From contig OZ038485.1 in assembly GCA_964036315.1 (NCBI GenBank), positions 99,756,932 to 99,820,931 of the forward strand: a DNA stretch of 64,000 bases, written 5' to 3'. Shown here in pieces: positions 1 to 10,254 of this stretch. The DNA is from Acanthosepion esculentum. Lineage: Eukaryota > Mollusca > Cephalopoda > Sepiida > Sepiidae. The translations under genes were made by a program, and so were the position numbers. Every line of letters starts with the position of its first letter. Positions within the stretch are counted from its first letter, which is position 1. A model generated the notes under the pieces. It did not search any database, had not been told where the DNA came from, and saw nothing but the letters and a program-made list of their open reading frames with translations.

Positions 1-110
1 AGCTTTTGTAATTATTTACATTGTCCGGACTGTTCACAACCCTTCGGCCGTTGTACGCTCCGGCCTTCTTCAGGTGAAAATAAAGATTTCAGTTTGAAAT
101 TCTAATTTCG
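1..110 (-). repeat. Dispersed element end with hammerhead-like motif (family O, copy 1)
   Basis: The segment resembles 51545-51645 in the same orientation: both have a core reading CTGAAG, then GGAGYGYACAAYGG, and both end in a TAATTATTTACATTG-like edge (plus-strand sense). A small hairpin (TTCAGTTTGAAA with TTTCGAACTGAA) lies at about 90-117. I read it as the truncated end of a small non-autonomous retroelement. Confidence 0.5.
33..78 (-). ncRNA. Hammerhead-like motif, stem III decayed
   Basis: On the minus strand CTGAAGA (73-67) is followed by a 5-bp stem II (GGCCG/CGGCC) and GAA. The flanks pair as a 5-bp stem I (TTCAC at 78-74 with GTGAA at 37-33). The base after GAA is G, not the conserved A, and stem III is lost, so activity is unlikely. 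Architecture is type I hammerhead-like. Confidence 0.5.
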
Positions 111-306
111 AACTGAACCCTTTATTTCGCCCACCGGCTGTAAATTGTTCTACTACACGTGCCACGCCTCTTTCGGATGTCTCATTTATCTCCCTATAAC
201 ACAAATCTGCAAGTTTTTGTTCATCACTACAGTATGCAGGTATTGAACTCACAACTCTTTGGATCAATTCAATGGATCTAATCAACGCATTTATCCACTG
301 GGACAT
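70..306 (-). CDS. Hypothetical 78-residue ORF
   Basis: An open frame of 78 codons with mixed, non-repetitive composition, beginning MSQWINALIRSIELIQ. It is one of few frames here that is not a simple-repeat translation, but I recognise no domain, signal peptide or membrane segment. Its 3' end runs into the hammerhead-like repeat at 33-78, so it may be a retroelement remnant or chance. No promoter or splice evidence was seen. Confidence 0.2.
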   Translation of the reverse strand: MSQWINALIRSIELIQRVVSSIPAYCSDEQKLADLCYREINETSERGVARVVEQFTAGGRNKGFSSKLEFQTEIFIFT

Positions 307-676
307 ATTTCCTACTAAAAACTACAAAAACTTGGCGTGTCGAGTTAGAGGGAGATAACTGAGACATCCAGATTTGAATGGACTTTGAAGAGGGGCAAGC
401 CAGAGTATGAATGTTGGTACCATGAAAGCCTGAATGATCTTTTTTCTCTCACTATTGCTGACTTGAGAAAACATAGTGGGGCTGACACAGAACGATTTTA
501 ACTTGTTCTCTTTCTAGGTGAATAAATCAAAGGGTTTTTCAGTGATTTTCACGAAAAATGGTGTCAACATGGCTAAACGTCTTATCCTAAAACCTAGAAA
601 AGAAACTCAATTAGTTTAGTGGCTTTTAGATATTAAACATCATTTTGTGGTATGGGCAATTATGCTGTTACACCCA

Positions 677-678
<2 letters not shown>
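307..678. other. No gene recognised
   Basis: Mixed-composition DNA with no long frame, RNA motif or repeat shared with the rest of the window that I can see. Confidence 0.5.

Positions 679-749
<71 letters not shown>
679..749. repeat. (TA)n(TG)n microsatellite
   Basis: Uninterrupted TA repeats pass directly into TG repeats and abut the palindromic element that follows. Confidence 0.95.
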
Positions 750-751
<2 letters not shown>

Positions 752-937
752 GAAATATAGTCTTAAAGTGTGCTATATTTATGGGATAAAATGCTCAATA
801 TCAGAGATAGAGCGTGTGTAAATATAAAAGTGAACATAGAAGTCAACACTTAGAGGCGACAGTCTGTTTCATGCTAGACGCAATTGCATCTAGCATGAAA
901 CAGACTGTCGCCTCTAAGTGTTGACTTCTATGTTCAC

Positions 938-941
<4 letters not shown>
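749..941. repeat. Palindromic element A, copy 1 (near-perfect hairpin)
   Basis: A unique arm (749-825, starting GAAGAAATATAGTC) leads into a 116-bp near-perfect palindrome at 826-941 centred on GCAATTGC (880-887). Each arm is about 58 bp and contains AACACTTAGAGGCGACAG. The family recurs at 7963, 56078 and 61605. No coding capacity is seen, and it sits between two (TA)n tracts. Confidence 0.9.
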
Positions 942-986
<45 letters not shown>

Positions 987-1048
987 GTGTGTGTGTGTAT
1001 GTATATATATATATGAAGAGAGAGAGAGAGAGCGTTAGAATTGAATTG

Positions 1049-1099
<51 letters not shown>
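942..1099. repeat. (TA)n, (TG)n, (GA)n, (GATA)n tracts
   Basis: Successive simple repeats; (GATA)n occupies about 1049-1099. Confidence 0.9.
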
Positions 1100-1993
1100 T
1101 GAGTGATTGAATTAGATTGAGATATCTTTTTTTCTATACCCTTTTAAAAGTACGTTACCTTTTTTTCAAACATAACATTGAAGTCATTAGGAATGTTAAA
1201 AGTTTTTAATAAGGACTTTTAGTAATATCGTAGTATAGGAATGAACTAAATTCCATGTACCTGTGTGTCTATTTGAAATGAGGAAATCCTATATTCGCTT
1301 GCTTCTTTATAGAATAAAACAAAAATTGTTTGATACATTTCAATCCTCGTGCCGTCTTCAATTCCATGACACTGACTTGCAATTCAATTTGACATTTGTT
1401 ACCATTTTCTTAACTTGAATTTTAATTTTTCTCGTTCTTGTGTTATTTCTTATTTTTTTTAGTTACTTCTCTTTCTTTTCTTTTTTCTATAATTTTATAT
1501 TTAATTAATTCCTTTTCTCTTTCTTTCTTTTTTCTTTTTTTCTTTCTTTCTTTCTTTCTTTTATTCTATAACTTTTTATTCTAATTCTTATTTCCGTCCT
1601 CTGCTTGAGAGGGAATTGTATTACATTTCTTTGTTAGTCACAGACACAGCCTTTTCTTTCATTTTTTTTTATTCATTTTTTCATTTTTTTTTAATTCAAT
1701 CATTAAAAATTTAAAAAATGATTTTTTTTTTCGAATTTTTAAGAAGCAGTGAATTTTTGACAAAAAATAAAAAATAAAAAAATGAAAAACGCGATTAAAA
1801 CGTGATTAACTTAATGAAATCTTACCAGACGGTAAGAAAACAAAAAACAAAAAAAACGCAAAGGGACGTAAGTCGGAACTGAATCCATTTACTTCCATTT
1901 TAATTTTTGAAATATTTTTACGAGTTAATTATATTTTTTTTCACTTCGTACATCTTAGTCATTTCTTCTTTATAATTGTGATGAATATTTTAT

Positions 1994-1997
<4 letters not shown>
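1100..1997. other. AT-rich spacer, no gene recognised
   Basis: T- and A-rich runs with CTTT microsatellite patches near 1520-1560. No convincing coding frame or structured RNA. Confidence 0.5.
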
Positions 1998-2069
<72 letters not shown>

Positions 2070-2433
2070 ACACACATATATACACGCACGTACGCACACA
2101 GACACACACATGCGCGCACACACACAAGCACACATATACACACGCGCGCAAAAACACGCACGCACACACACACACACATACATATGCACGCACACACACG
2201 CAGGTACACACGCTCACGCACACACACACATACGCACACACACACACACACGCACGCACACACATGCACACACTCGCGCGCGCGCACGCACACACACGCA
2301 CACACACACGCAGATACACACACTCGCACGCGAAGACACACATGCACACGCACGCACACACACGGACGCGCACACACACACACGTACACATACACACTCG
2401 CAGACACATACACACATGCACACATACGCATGC

Positions 2434-2493
<60 letters not shown>
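1998..2493. repeat. CA-rich cryptic microsatellite
   Basis: Pure (CA)n ends (about 1998-2066 and 2440-2493) flank an interrupted CA/CG/TA core. The Thr-His and Cys-Val translations are artefacts of the repeat. Confidence 0.95.
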
Positions 2494-2496
<3 letters not shown>

Positions 2497-2916
2497 GAAA
2501 TGTTTGTTACTATACTTTTATAATTCTCTAATTTCGGTGAGTTTCCAGTTATTATTTTTTTTCTTTCATAGTCAAAAATGGAAGAAATATTGTATGAATC
2601 AGCTTTCCCGCAAGGGCAGCAAAAGAAACTTCCCCACAAATATAAAGTTTTGTGAGTCACAATTGTCACGTGACAGACGTTTTCTCTGGAAAAAAATACA
2701 AAATTGGAAGAGGGGCAAAAATTCTTTTACAGTAATCCCTCTCCCAAAGCCACGTGAGTGTATATGTGTGTGCGTGTGTGAATGTGAGTGCATGTGTGCA
2801 AATGCACGTATGTGTGTGTGTGCGTACATGTGTATGTGCGTGTAACATTTTTTACAGAACATATAGAATAGTATATAAAGTTATCTGCAGGCACACATAA
2901 ATAATACATACACATA
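2494..2916. other. Spacer with TG-rich patch
   Basis: No gene recognised at 2494-2754. A degenerate TG-rich stretch lies at about 2755-2850. Confidence 0.5.
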
Positions 2917-2922
2917 TATATA

Positions 2923-2976
<54 letters not shown>

Positions 2977-2983
2977 AACACAC

Positions 2984-3038
<55 letters not shown>

Positions 3039-3285
3039 TGAACAGAGTGAGATAGATAGATAGATAGATAGATATGATCAAAATTAGATACATTAGATCT
3101 GAATTAGATTCGATTAGATCTGAATTAGATATGTAAATAGATAGATACATTAGATTAGATTTGAATTAGATTAGATTAGATTTGAATTAGACATAGATAG
3201 ATCTCAATTAGATTAAATTAGATTATATCTGAATTAGAGATTAGATCTGAATTAGATTCGATTAGATTAGATCTTAATTAGATAG

Positions 3286-3337
<52 letters not shown>
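2917..3337. repeat. (TA)n, (GATA)n, GATTAGAT-like and (GA)n block
   Basis: (TA)n at 2917-2972, (GATA)n at about 2985-3038, a degenerate GATTAGAT/GAATTAGAT array at about 3080-3290, then (GA)n to 3337. It immediately precedes the Penelope-like relic. Confidence 0.9.
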
Positions 3338-3340
<3 letters not shown>

Positions 3341-3399
3341 AATAGATAACTACCTTAAAAGTATATTTTCTCATATATAAAAACTGCATCTCTCTTTGA

Positions 3400-5247
3400 A
3401 CGTTTACAGGGCTTCAAAACTGATCTTCTAAACATTATAAATGGCATTATTTTTCACAGGAATGGGAATCAGTTTCTGAGGCATTTAGATTGTATTGTCA
3501 AAGATATTAATAAATCCAACGAAATATTTGCTAAATCTGATAAAACTACTAATTTTTACAAATTTAATCCCAAAGAATACAATGCATTAAACAAAAACAG
3601 TTTGACTAAGATTGATAAGAAAATAGATATTAACAATATTAATCGTGTTGATAAAATTAACACTGCTTCTAGAAATGTTTCTGATAAACTCAAAATCAAC
3701 AATAGGGTTAGTAAACTCTGTACTAAAGAATCGTATGTTTTACTTAAAATCAGAAGCCAGACTTTCAGACCAAACTTCCTACGAGGATCATAAACGCTAC
3801 CACATCTCCTGGATCAGGTCAACAAACATATCAAAAACGACTTGGACTTATACATTGGATTGATACTACAGATGTCATTAACAACTGTAGTACCAATCCA
3901 GTACCAGTAACAAAAGCAGGTGCTCTTTTAACCAGTTTGATATTGTGAATTTTACCTTTCTATCTCCAAGGATCTCTTTACCCTGGCTTTGGAATTTGAC
4001 AAAGAATATTCTAACATCTCCAGTTAAGAGATAAATATAATAATGAACTGTAGGAGATCTGTTCTGATCCACAATAAAGAAGAATGAGTTAACAACACTA
4101 ATAAATACTTTGATATTTCAATGGGATCATTAGATTGTGCAGTATCTTCTGATCTGGTGGGTTTATTTATTTTATATAAGCTTACTGCTTATGAAGATGT
4201 CAAAGCTGATAGTATAGGGTTATATAGAGATGATGATCTTATGGTAGTAAAAATATTCCACTAAAATTAAAGTAGATAAATTAAGAAAAATGATTCATAG
4301 AGAAATAAAAAAATGTTATATCTTTAGATTAAGATAAGTATTAATGTTAGACATGTAGATTTTCTTGATCTTACGTTAGATTTGGTTAATAATATATTTC
4401 AGCCTTATATGAAAAATAATACCAACTGAATTTATGTTCACCCTAATTCTAACCACCCTCCGTCTGCAATCCAACATTCGTCACTAGAACGTAGGATTAG
4501 CAACTATTCATCGGGCAAAAATGTTTTTGATAAATATAGCGATGTGTATAATAAAGATTTTATGAATATTGCTTATAAGTGGGCTGAAATCAAGTTTAGA
4601 AAATATGATGATAGTGGTCCAAAGAAAAGAAATAGAAATAGAAAGGTCATTTATTACACACCTACATTTAATCAATTAGTCAGTACTAAGTTAGGTTATA
4701 AGTTCTTCCAAATAATTGATAAATATTTTCCTAAACTAAAGCCTCTTAGTAAAATATTTAACGGAAACACATGAAAACTAAGTTATAGCTGCACCAATAA
4801 TCTTGAGAAGAATATAAAGTTACACAATAATAAAATTTTAAACCAATTTAAAAATCTGGGTCATAATACACGATCCAAGAAACATATTAATGATACTGGC
4901 CAATGTAATTGTAGGAATTCTGATCAATGTCCATTGCCGAACAAATGTTTAACTAAATCTCTTGTTTATATTTGTACTATCTCGACGAGAATGCGACGGT
5001 TGAAAAATTCTATATTGGTAGTACTAAAAATTCTTCCAAGACTACGTGGTCTTTCACTAATAGTACTTACATCACTTTCTAAACTTTTTGGAGTTTAAAA
5101 GATGATAATAAGACTCCTATGGTGAAATGGGAAATTCTAAAAACGGCAAATACATGTAGATCTTTATGTGAACATGAAAACTGGAAATTATCAGATTCAA
5201 ATAAAATTCTTATTAAATCAAAGGAACGAATTAACTGTAAATTGTAA
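3400..5247 (+). pseudogene. Decayed Penelope-like retroelement (RT plus GIY-YIG nuclease)
   Basis: Broken frames line up in Penelope-like order. Near 3700 the frame reads KLCTKESYVLLK. Around 4110 it reads FDISMGSLDCAV, followed by IGLYRDD (YRDD at 4223-4234, the RT catalytic box). HVDFLDLTLDL and PNSNHPPSAIQHS follow at about 4355-4480. The 4544-4774 frame contains STKLGYKFFQIIDKYFPK. Then comes a Cys-rich motif, CNCRN...CPLPNKC, at about 4906-4950, and a GIY-YIG-type motif (VYICTI ... FYIGST; YIG at 5011-5019) ending at a stop at 5247. Known biology: the GIY-YIG domain is a C-terminal endonuclease in Penelope-like elements. Multiple frameshifts and in-frame stops mean it is dead. The 5' end is unclear beside the simple repeats. 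Confidence 0.85.
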
Positions 5248-5734
5248 ACATAGTTTGCCTTATACCTTACAATTTAGTTAAACTTTGAAATGTGATTATG
5301 CCTTTTCTTATATTTTAGTTGTACTGCGTTGCAACATGTATGGCTTATCTTTCTATTTGTAAGATTAATTTGGATTTTATATAAATTTGTATGAATCTCT
5401 GGTAGCACTAGTAACATCTTGTATGGATGTATTGGTATTTGGTTGGTATTTTTGACATTTTATATTGATTAGTTAGTGTTATTAACATCGTATATGAAGA
5501 ATCTTTATTCCACAGTTGTATATTAATTTACCAAATAATTCTATACGTTTAAATTATTTACAAGTTTCTTAAAGAAGCTATTTCTTCATCAACTATAAAA
5601 AAAATTTATGGAGGAACATATATCTTGTTTAGTATTTTGCTAAATTACCTCTCCACACCATTTTTATTTCTTAGATAATGGCATTGTCTAGTTTGTATAA
5701 TTTATGTATCCGTCTATGTCTGGCTGTTGTCCGC
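5248..5734. other. Spacer, possible 3' region of the Penelope-like relic
   Basis: AT-rich; no gene. It may include the element's 3' untranslated region, but I could not find its end or a ribozyme core here. Confidence 0.4.
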
Positions 5735-5995
5735 TGCCAATTTACGGGTCATGACCCATTTCTAAAAAATAATTTTTTAAAATTTGCTTCTTCGCTTAGT
5801 TTAAATTTAACGTAGGCAATATTTGATTTGTTGCTCAGAGTAAAGCCCACAAATAATACACCCCTTTTCTTTTTTCGAAAAAAAAAAGATTGTAGTTTAG
5901 TTTTAAATCTAAATAAATCGTTCGCTCGCCAGTAATTTAAAAGATGAGGTGCATTGATACGCATCGAAAAACGACTGCAATTGTGTAGCGATGTT

Positions 5996-6000
<5 letters not shown>
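5735..6000 (-). repeat. Dispersed family F, copy 1
   Basis: Matches 57061-57355 in inverted orientation: shared landmarks are GGGTCATGACCC, ACGTTAAATTTAAACTAAGC, a GCATTGATACGC block and CAATTGTGTAGCG, with a (TA)n tract at the same end in both. At 5941-5990 a hammerhead-like block (GATGA, a GTGC/GCAT stem, GAAAA) is present but core bases are lost. Confidence 0.75.

Positions 6001-6064
<64 letters not shown>
5999..6064. repeat. (TA)n microsatellite
   Basis: About 33 uninterrupted TA units between family F and family K. Confidence 0.97.
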
Positions 6065-6066
<2 letters not shown>

Positions 6067-6872
6067 CCGCCCTGCCAGCTGGGGCATCAGAATACGCCGA
6101 TTTCACTTCTGCATTATGGTAACCCTCCCATCAATTAGTCGTCCTGAGTATGACGATAAACTACATCCGACACCGAGATCTGGAGTTTTTTTGGAGCATG
6201 GAATCATCTCTTAATTGCTGTTGTTCCTAGGTAGACCCTGCCCCGGTGGTCGTAGCACCTGTTATGGTCTCAGCTATGGGCAAATAGTTACCCCCCTCCA
6301 AAACTTGGGACAAAACACTATGAAAGTATAAAAAGATACTTTTAAAAAAATTTTACCAGCAATATATTTTTTTGAAAAAATAAATATATTACCAGCAATA
6401 CATTTGACTCACAACAAAAAAAAAAAACTCTTTACAAAAAGGGTGTCAATGAAACTGTTGTGGCCTATTAAGGGGCCCAGAAAGAAAGACACGGAAAACG
6501 AAGGTAGGTTAAACACGTGTATTGAAATAACAGATATATACAAAGCAAGGGTGTTAGTAATAAGCAGATAGAGATATACGTCCGAACGGTTGGTTAACAC
6601 TGCGTCTCCGCTCCCCAACCGACTCCTCAACAATTCTTACAGTTAGTATTTATGAGAGGAAGAAGAGTTCATTCTACTGTAGGCGGGGTTTACCACAACA
6701 GAAACCTGATCTATGACTGATTTTTTTTTATAACGGATATATATTCTATTCATAAGAACCTAACCCCAAATTCTTGATAGATATTTTATTTATACGAAAC
6801 TATCCTAAAATTCTTGTCGGCATTAAATAACCTATTGAGGTTGATATACCGTAAAACAAACCAAACCAAACT
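6065..6872 (+). repeat. Retroposon-like family K, copy 1
   Basis: Shares an ordered set of blocks with 18795-19262 (+), 21958-22400 (-) and 36405-37440 (-): GACGATAAACTACATCCG, CAGCTATGGGCAAATAG, several TTACCAGCAAT units, and an end reading GGTTGATATACCGTAAAACA. About 6400-6715 is not shared and may be a separate insertion; a partial 111-bp tail unit precedes the end. No tRNA promoter boxes are obvious, so the class is unknown. Confidence 0.8.
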
Positions 6873-7179
6873 ATATGAATCTGATATACACGAGTGTTAT
6901 TGAAAACACCTTTAAAACGTAGGAAATCCCGATTTGTACAAAATTGCAGTGACAGCTATCAGTTTCGGCATAAATTTGATAATCACATGCCGACTTCTTT
7001 ATACGTTTTAAAGGCAAAACAAATGTCTCGTACAAGACGTTGTATAGCCCCTTTTCATTTCACTGTAAAAAATAAAACATCTTTAAGTTTTATTTATTAT
7101 CGCTATTTGAATATTAAATATATACGATGTGCATCCCAGATGTTTTAAGGAAATTCATTTGTTAATTTCAAAGATGTAC
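6873..7179. other. No gene recognised
   Basis: A short open frame exists, but composition and lack of motifs give no support for a gene. Confidence 0.4.
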
Positions 7180-7400
7180 AAAACTCTAATCTACTTCAGA
7201 GTATGGTCGCCTGACTTCAGTGGCCTTGTGGCGCTCCGGCCACTTCGTGAAGGCCCCATGAATGTGGAGACCACCAGAACACTTGTCACAGCCGCCTTCA
7301 TCTTCTCAATATCTTCCAAAACGACTGGTACCTAGGTTCTCCTTCAACATGGGGAATAACCAACAGTCACAAGGAGCAAGGTCTGATTCCAAGTTGACTT
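7180..7400 (-). pseudogene. Mariner transposase C-terminal relic
   Basis: Minus-strand translation gives SDLAPCDCWLFPMLKENL near 7390-7337, matching the mariner SPDLAPxDFxLFPxLK signature that carries the third catalytic Asp. After frameshifts it continues DIEKMKAAVTSVL and then HGAFTKWPERHK, again in mariner order. There is an in-frame stop after GTSRFGRY and at least two frame changes. The N-terminal part and the inverted termini are not seen. A dead fragment; Tc1 is less likely given the LAPCD signature. Confidence 0.7.
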
Positions 7401-7559
7401 CTCGTCCCGACTGCATTCAACAAACTACTCAGCTGTGACAAGCAGTGTTTAGTGGAATGTGTTCCAAGAGCTATTACAGCCGTCTCCTTCCATCTTGAAT
7501 AAGAAAACTTATCAGGTCTGTTTATTGGATGTATAGTGTCAGTCAGTTATGTGACATGC
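7401..7559. other. Spacer
   Basis: Possible further decayed mariner sequence; nothing firm. Confidence 0.3.
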
Positions 7560-7845
7560 GTGATACACGCGTAGGCGATCGTGTATCTTTCGATACATGA
7601 CTGACGAGGCAGATTTTTTTCCCGCAGTAGGTTGCCATTTCTTTCTGACGTAGAGCAGTTGCCATCCAACGCTATAGAACTCAGTCTGTCCTGCTATTTA
7701 CCCATAGCTGTGGCGGGGTGTGTGAAGAGGATTCATAACTTTCCCAAGGTATTAGCACATGTGAATGTAATGGATTCGATTGGAATTCGAACTCGGCTTT
7801 CCGATTCCTCAATCCGATCCATTATCCATTACTCTACAGGATATA
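7560..7845 (-). repeat. tRNA-derived SINE, family 2, copy 1
   Basis: On the minus strand the head carries an A-box-like GAGTAATGGATAATGG and a B-box-like GAGTTCGAATTCC. The body contains CAGCTATGGGTAAATAG, TTGGATGGCAACTG, AAATGGCAACCTACTGCGGG and CTGCCTCGTCAGTCATG. All these blocks recur in order at 34248-34512 (+). The internal boxes imply a pol III type 2 promoter. Confidence 0.85.
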
Positions 7846-7916
7846 TTAAACTTACAATAATCTAGAACAGTTATAACTGCCTCCCCTAAAAATGTCTCAA
7901 ACCTCTGGAATGCATG

Positions 7917-7918
<2 letters not shown>

Positions 7919-7962
<44 letters not shown>
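7919..7962. repeat. (TA)n microsatellite
   Basis: Uninterrupted TA units directly before a half copy of palindromic element A. Confidence 0.95.
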
Positions 7963-7965
<3 letters not shown>

Positions 7966-8098
7966 GAAATATAGTCTTAAAGTGTGCTATATTTATGGGA
8001 TAAAGTGCTCAATATCAGAGACAGAGCGTGTGTAAATATAAAAGTGAACATAGAAGTCAACACTTAGAGGCGACAGTCTGTTTCATGCTAGATGCAAT
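7963..8098. repeat. Palindromic element A, copy 2 (single arm)
   Basis: Carries the outer arm and one palindrome arm of element A (GAAGAAATATAGTC ... TTTCATGCTAGATGCAAT) but no second arm, so it is not a hairpin. It may be the ancestral linear form or a deletion product. Confidence 0.85.
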
Positions 8099-8410
8099 CG
8101 TCAGGCCACGAGTGCTGTTATTTTTCTCGGCTATTTATATATATGGATCAGTGGTGCATTGTGGGTAGTCTATTTTGGCAGATATTTTACCGGAAGTTGT
8201 TTATTTGTTTATTTGTGTCAAATTATTTTGCTTGTTTTTATTTAATTTATTTTTGTTTTTTGTCCTTTATATTTATTTTATTTTAATTTTTTATTTTGAT
8301 CGGTGTTTTTGTTAACGTAGTAAAAATTTGTTTATATAGCTTATTGTGGATAGTCTATTATGGCGGCTATTTTACCGGAAGTCGTTTATTTGTTTATTTA
8401 TTTGGGCAAC
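8099..8410. repeat. Tandem duplication, about 185-bp period
   Basis: TAGTCTATTTTGGCAGATAT ... ACCGGAAGTTGTTTATTTG at about 8166 recurs as TAGTCTATTATGGCGGCTAT ... ACCGGAAGTCGTTTATTTG at about 8351. No gene. Confidence 0.7.
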
Positions 8411-8552
8411 CCAAACAAATATATATATATATATATATATATAATACAGATAATCGATCCGTTGGTATATAATCCGGGTGGATCCTCGTAATATTAATTA
8501 TAAAAACTGATCGAGCTCGATATCTTTATTTTAACAGAGAATATCTATTTTT

Positions 8553-8850
8553 TACAGGAAAAAAAAACAAAAATTACCTCAACATAGAGATAAACTACAA
8601 ACAACAAAATTCTGGCCACAAATAAACCCCAGACCGTTTCCCCCGGGATAAGATATCTTACGCCACCAATAATCGCAGACGCAAACCCATTCTCATTAAC
8701 AAGGCGTCTACTGAGGGGGACTAGCATTGAAAATAAATTTAAAACAATGCTCCGAGACTGACATTTAGGGGCTGATGATAGCCGCGTACAGAACGGCTTG
8801 AAATAGACTATCTCTATGTTGAGGTAACTTTTGTTTTGTTTTTCTGTAAT

Positions 8851-8851
<1 letters not shown>
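8553..8851. repeat. Foldback element L
   Basis: About 40-bp inverted arms: TTACAGG, an A/C-rich run, TTACCTCAACATAGAGAT (8556-8597), and its complement ATCTCTATGTTGAGGTAA ... TTCTGTAA (8807-8851). The loop carries a hammerhead-like core. (CA)n and (TA)n follow immediately. Confidence 0.8.
8766..8815 (+). ncRNA. Hammerhead-like motif in foldback L
   Basis: CTGATGA (8772-8778), stem II AGCCG/CGGCT, GAAA (8800-8803) and a possible 3-bp stem III (ATA/TAT). Stem I is weak (GGG with TCT, two G-U pairs), so activity is doubtful. Confidence 0.45.
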
Positions 8852-8884
<33 letters not shown>

Positions 8885-8918
8885 GTTTGTGTGTGTGTGT
8901 GTTTGTGTGTTTGTGTGA

Positions 8919-9017
<99 letters not shown>
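8850..9017. repeat. Composite (CA)n/(TA)n/(TG)n tract
   Basis: CA repeats, TA, TG-rich, TA, TG, TA blocks in succession. Confidence 0.95.
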
Positions 9018-9436
9018 AAACTGAAAAACCTACCAGTACAAAAGAATTCTCCATTGCCATATAAGTACAAAACGCACAATTTTAAAATTTAAAATAATTC
9101 GACCTCCGCGTTGCGGACGCACGCTCAAAGAAATCTCTTAGCAGTAACAATATCACATTTCTAAGAACAAATTTCGGACTATAAACTACTCTTTCGATGT
9201 CCTGTTATTACCTGGAATTATAAAACAACAAATATTTTCTTACCTGATGATATATGTAGGGACAGATGAAAGCTCGTAAATATATAAAAAAAGACCTTAT
9301 TCAACTGAAATTTATAAACAGGGATCATAACATTCATTTACAGGTTCGGGGTTAATGTCTCTTAATAAATTGTTTGCGAAGATGTATTCTCGCCATTTTA
9401 TCTTCTATATCTGTTTTCTGTATGAATGATTCATTG

Positions 9437-9440
<4 letters not shown>
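9018..9440 (+). repeat. Ribozyme-bearing element E, copy 1
   Basis: Matches 56575-57002 in order and spacing: GCGTTGCG.CGCACGCTC, a TATTACCTGGA block, a hammerhead-like motif, AAAAAAAGACCTTAT, GGATCATAACATTCAT, ACAGGTTCG.GGTTAATGT, and GTATGAATGATTC. Both copies end at a (TA)n tract. Length is about 420 bp with no ORF. Confidence 0.8.
9240..9281 (+). ncRNA. Hammerhead-like motif in element E, copy 1
   Basis: CTGATGA (9244-9250), an imperfect stem II closed by TGT/ACA, GAAA (9268-9271), a 2-bp stem III (AG/CT) and a 4-bp stem I (TTAC/GTAA). In copy 2 at 56802 the stem II bases differ but pair better, which suggests structural constraint. Confidence 0.5.

Positions 9441-9510
<70 letters not shown>
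9438..9510. repeat. (TA)n microsatellite
   Basis: About 36 TA units. Confidence 0.97.
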
Positions 9511-9512
<2 letters not shown>

Positions 9513-10254
9513 GGGTGTTAAATAAAACGGTAGTCAAAATTGAGACAAATGGACTATGTCTTTCATCGTCCCTTTTCGTGTGTAAGAACGATATTGTTGA
9601 TTCTTTTTTAAATTCCTAGACGGATACGAAATGTAATAAACTGCTGACGAAAGCCAAAAAGCAGAGTGACTGAAACGTCATGTTCGGCCTAAAAAAAAAT
9701 TTTAAAAAAGAAAAGAATACCATTTTTTCATTTTGCCTTATTTTTTCTCTTTTTTTTTAACTTATTTTATTCCGTCTTTTCTTGAATCTTCTCCGTTTTT
9801 AAAACCTGCTGCTAACTCTTTTTCTCTTTCTTCTTCTCTCATTGTCCTAAATCGTCTGTAGCGTAATGATTAAAAAAAATTCATTACACGCATAAAATCT
9901 TTAGTTATCAACATAATGTCCTTTCTAAGCAATGCACTTAACCAAATGCATTTGCTTTAATGGCGTAGGTAGAATATTATACAGTGAAACGTTCAGATCA
10001 GATTTCAGATTATAATGACTTTTCAGTAGACAGACTTACTGATCCCCATTCCTCTCTCTCTCTCTCACACACACACACTCGCGCTCTCTCTCTCCCCTCT
10101 TTCCTTCTTCGCTTCTTTCACGATTATATTATCCTGTTTTGTTTTTATTCCTTTTTTTCTCTATTTACCACTCCTTTTTAATCAAGAAAAATGGCTGACA
10201 AAAAAAGGGTCATAAACTTGAAAAATAGCCTCCTATCTTATATTCGTCTTTCTT
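9511..10254. other. Spacer, no gene recognised
   Basis: A poorly preserved hammerhead-like string (CTGACGA at 9644-9650, GAAAC at 9672-9676) lacks a clear stem II. The rest is T-rich with short CT and CA runs near 10050-10100. Confidence 0.4.

Noticed and set aside
1970..2523. Open frames of up to 181 codons rich in Thr-His or Cys-Val
   Set aside because: Direct translations of (CA)n/(TG)n repeats, open in several frames on both strands.
9644..9690. Further hammerhead
   Set aside because: CTGACGA and GAAAC are present but no credible stem II connects them.
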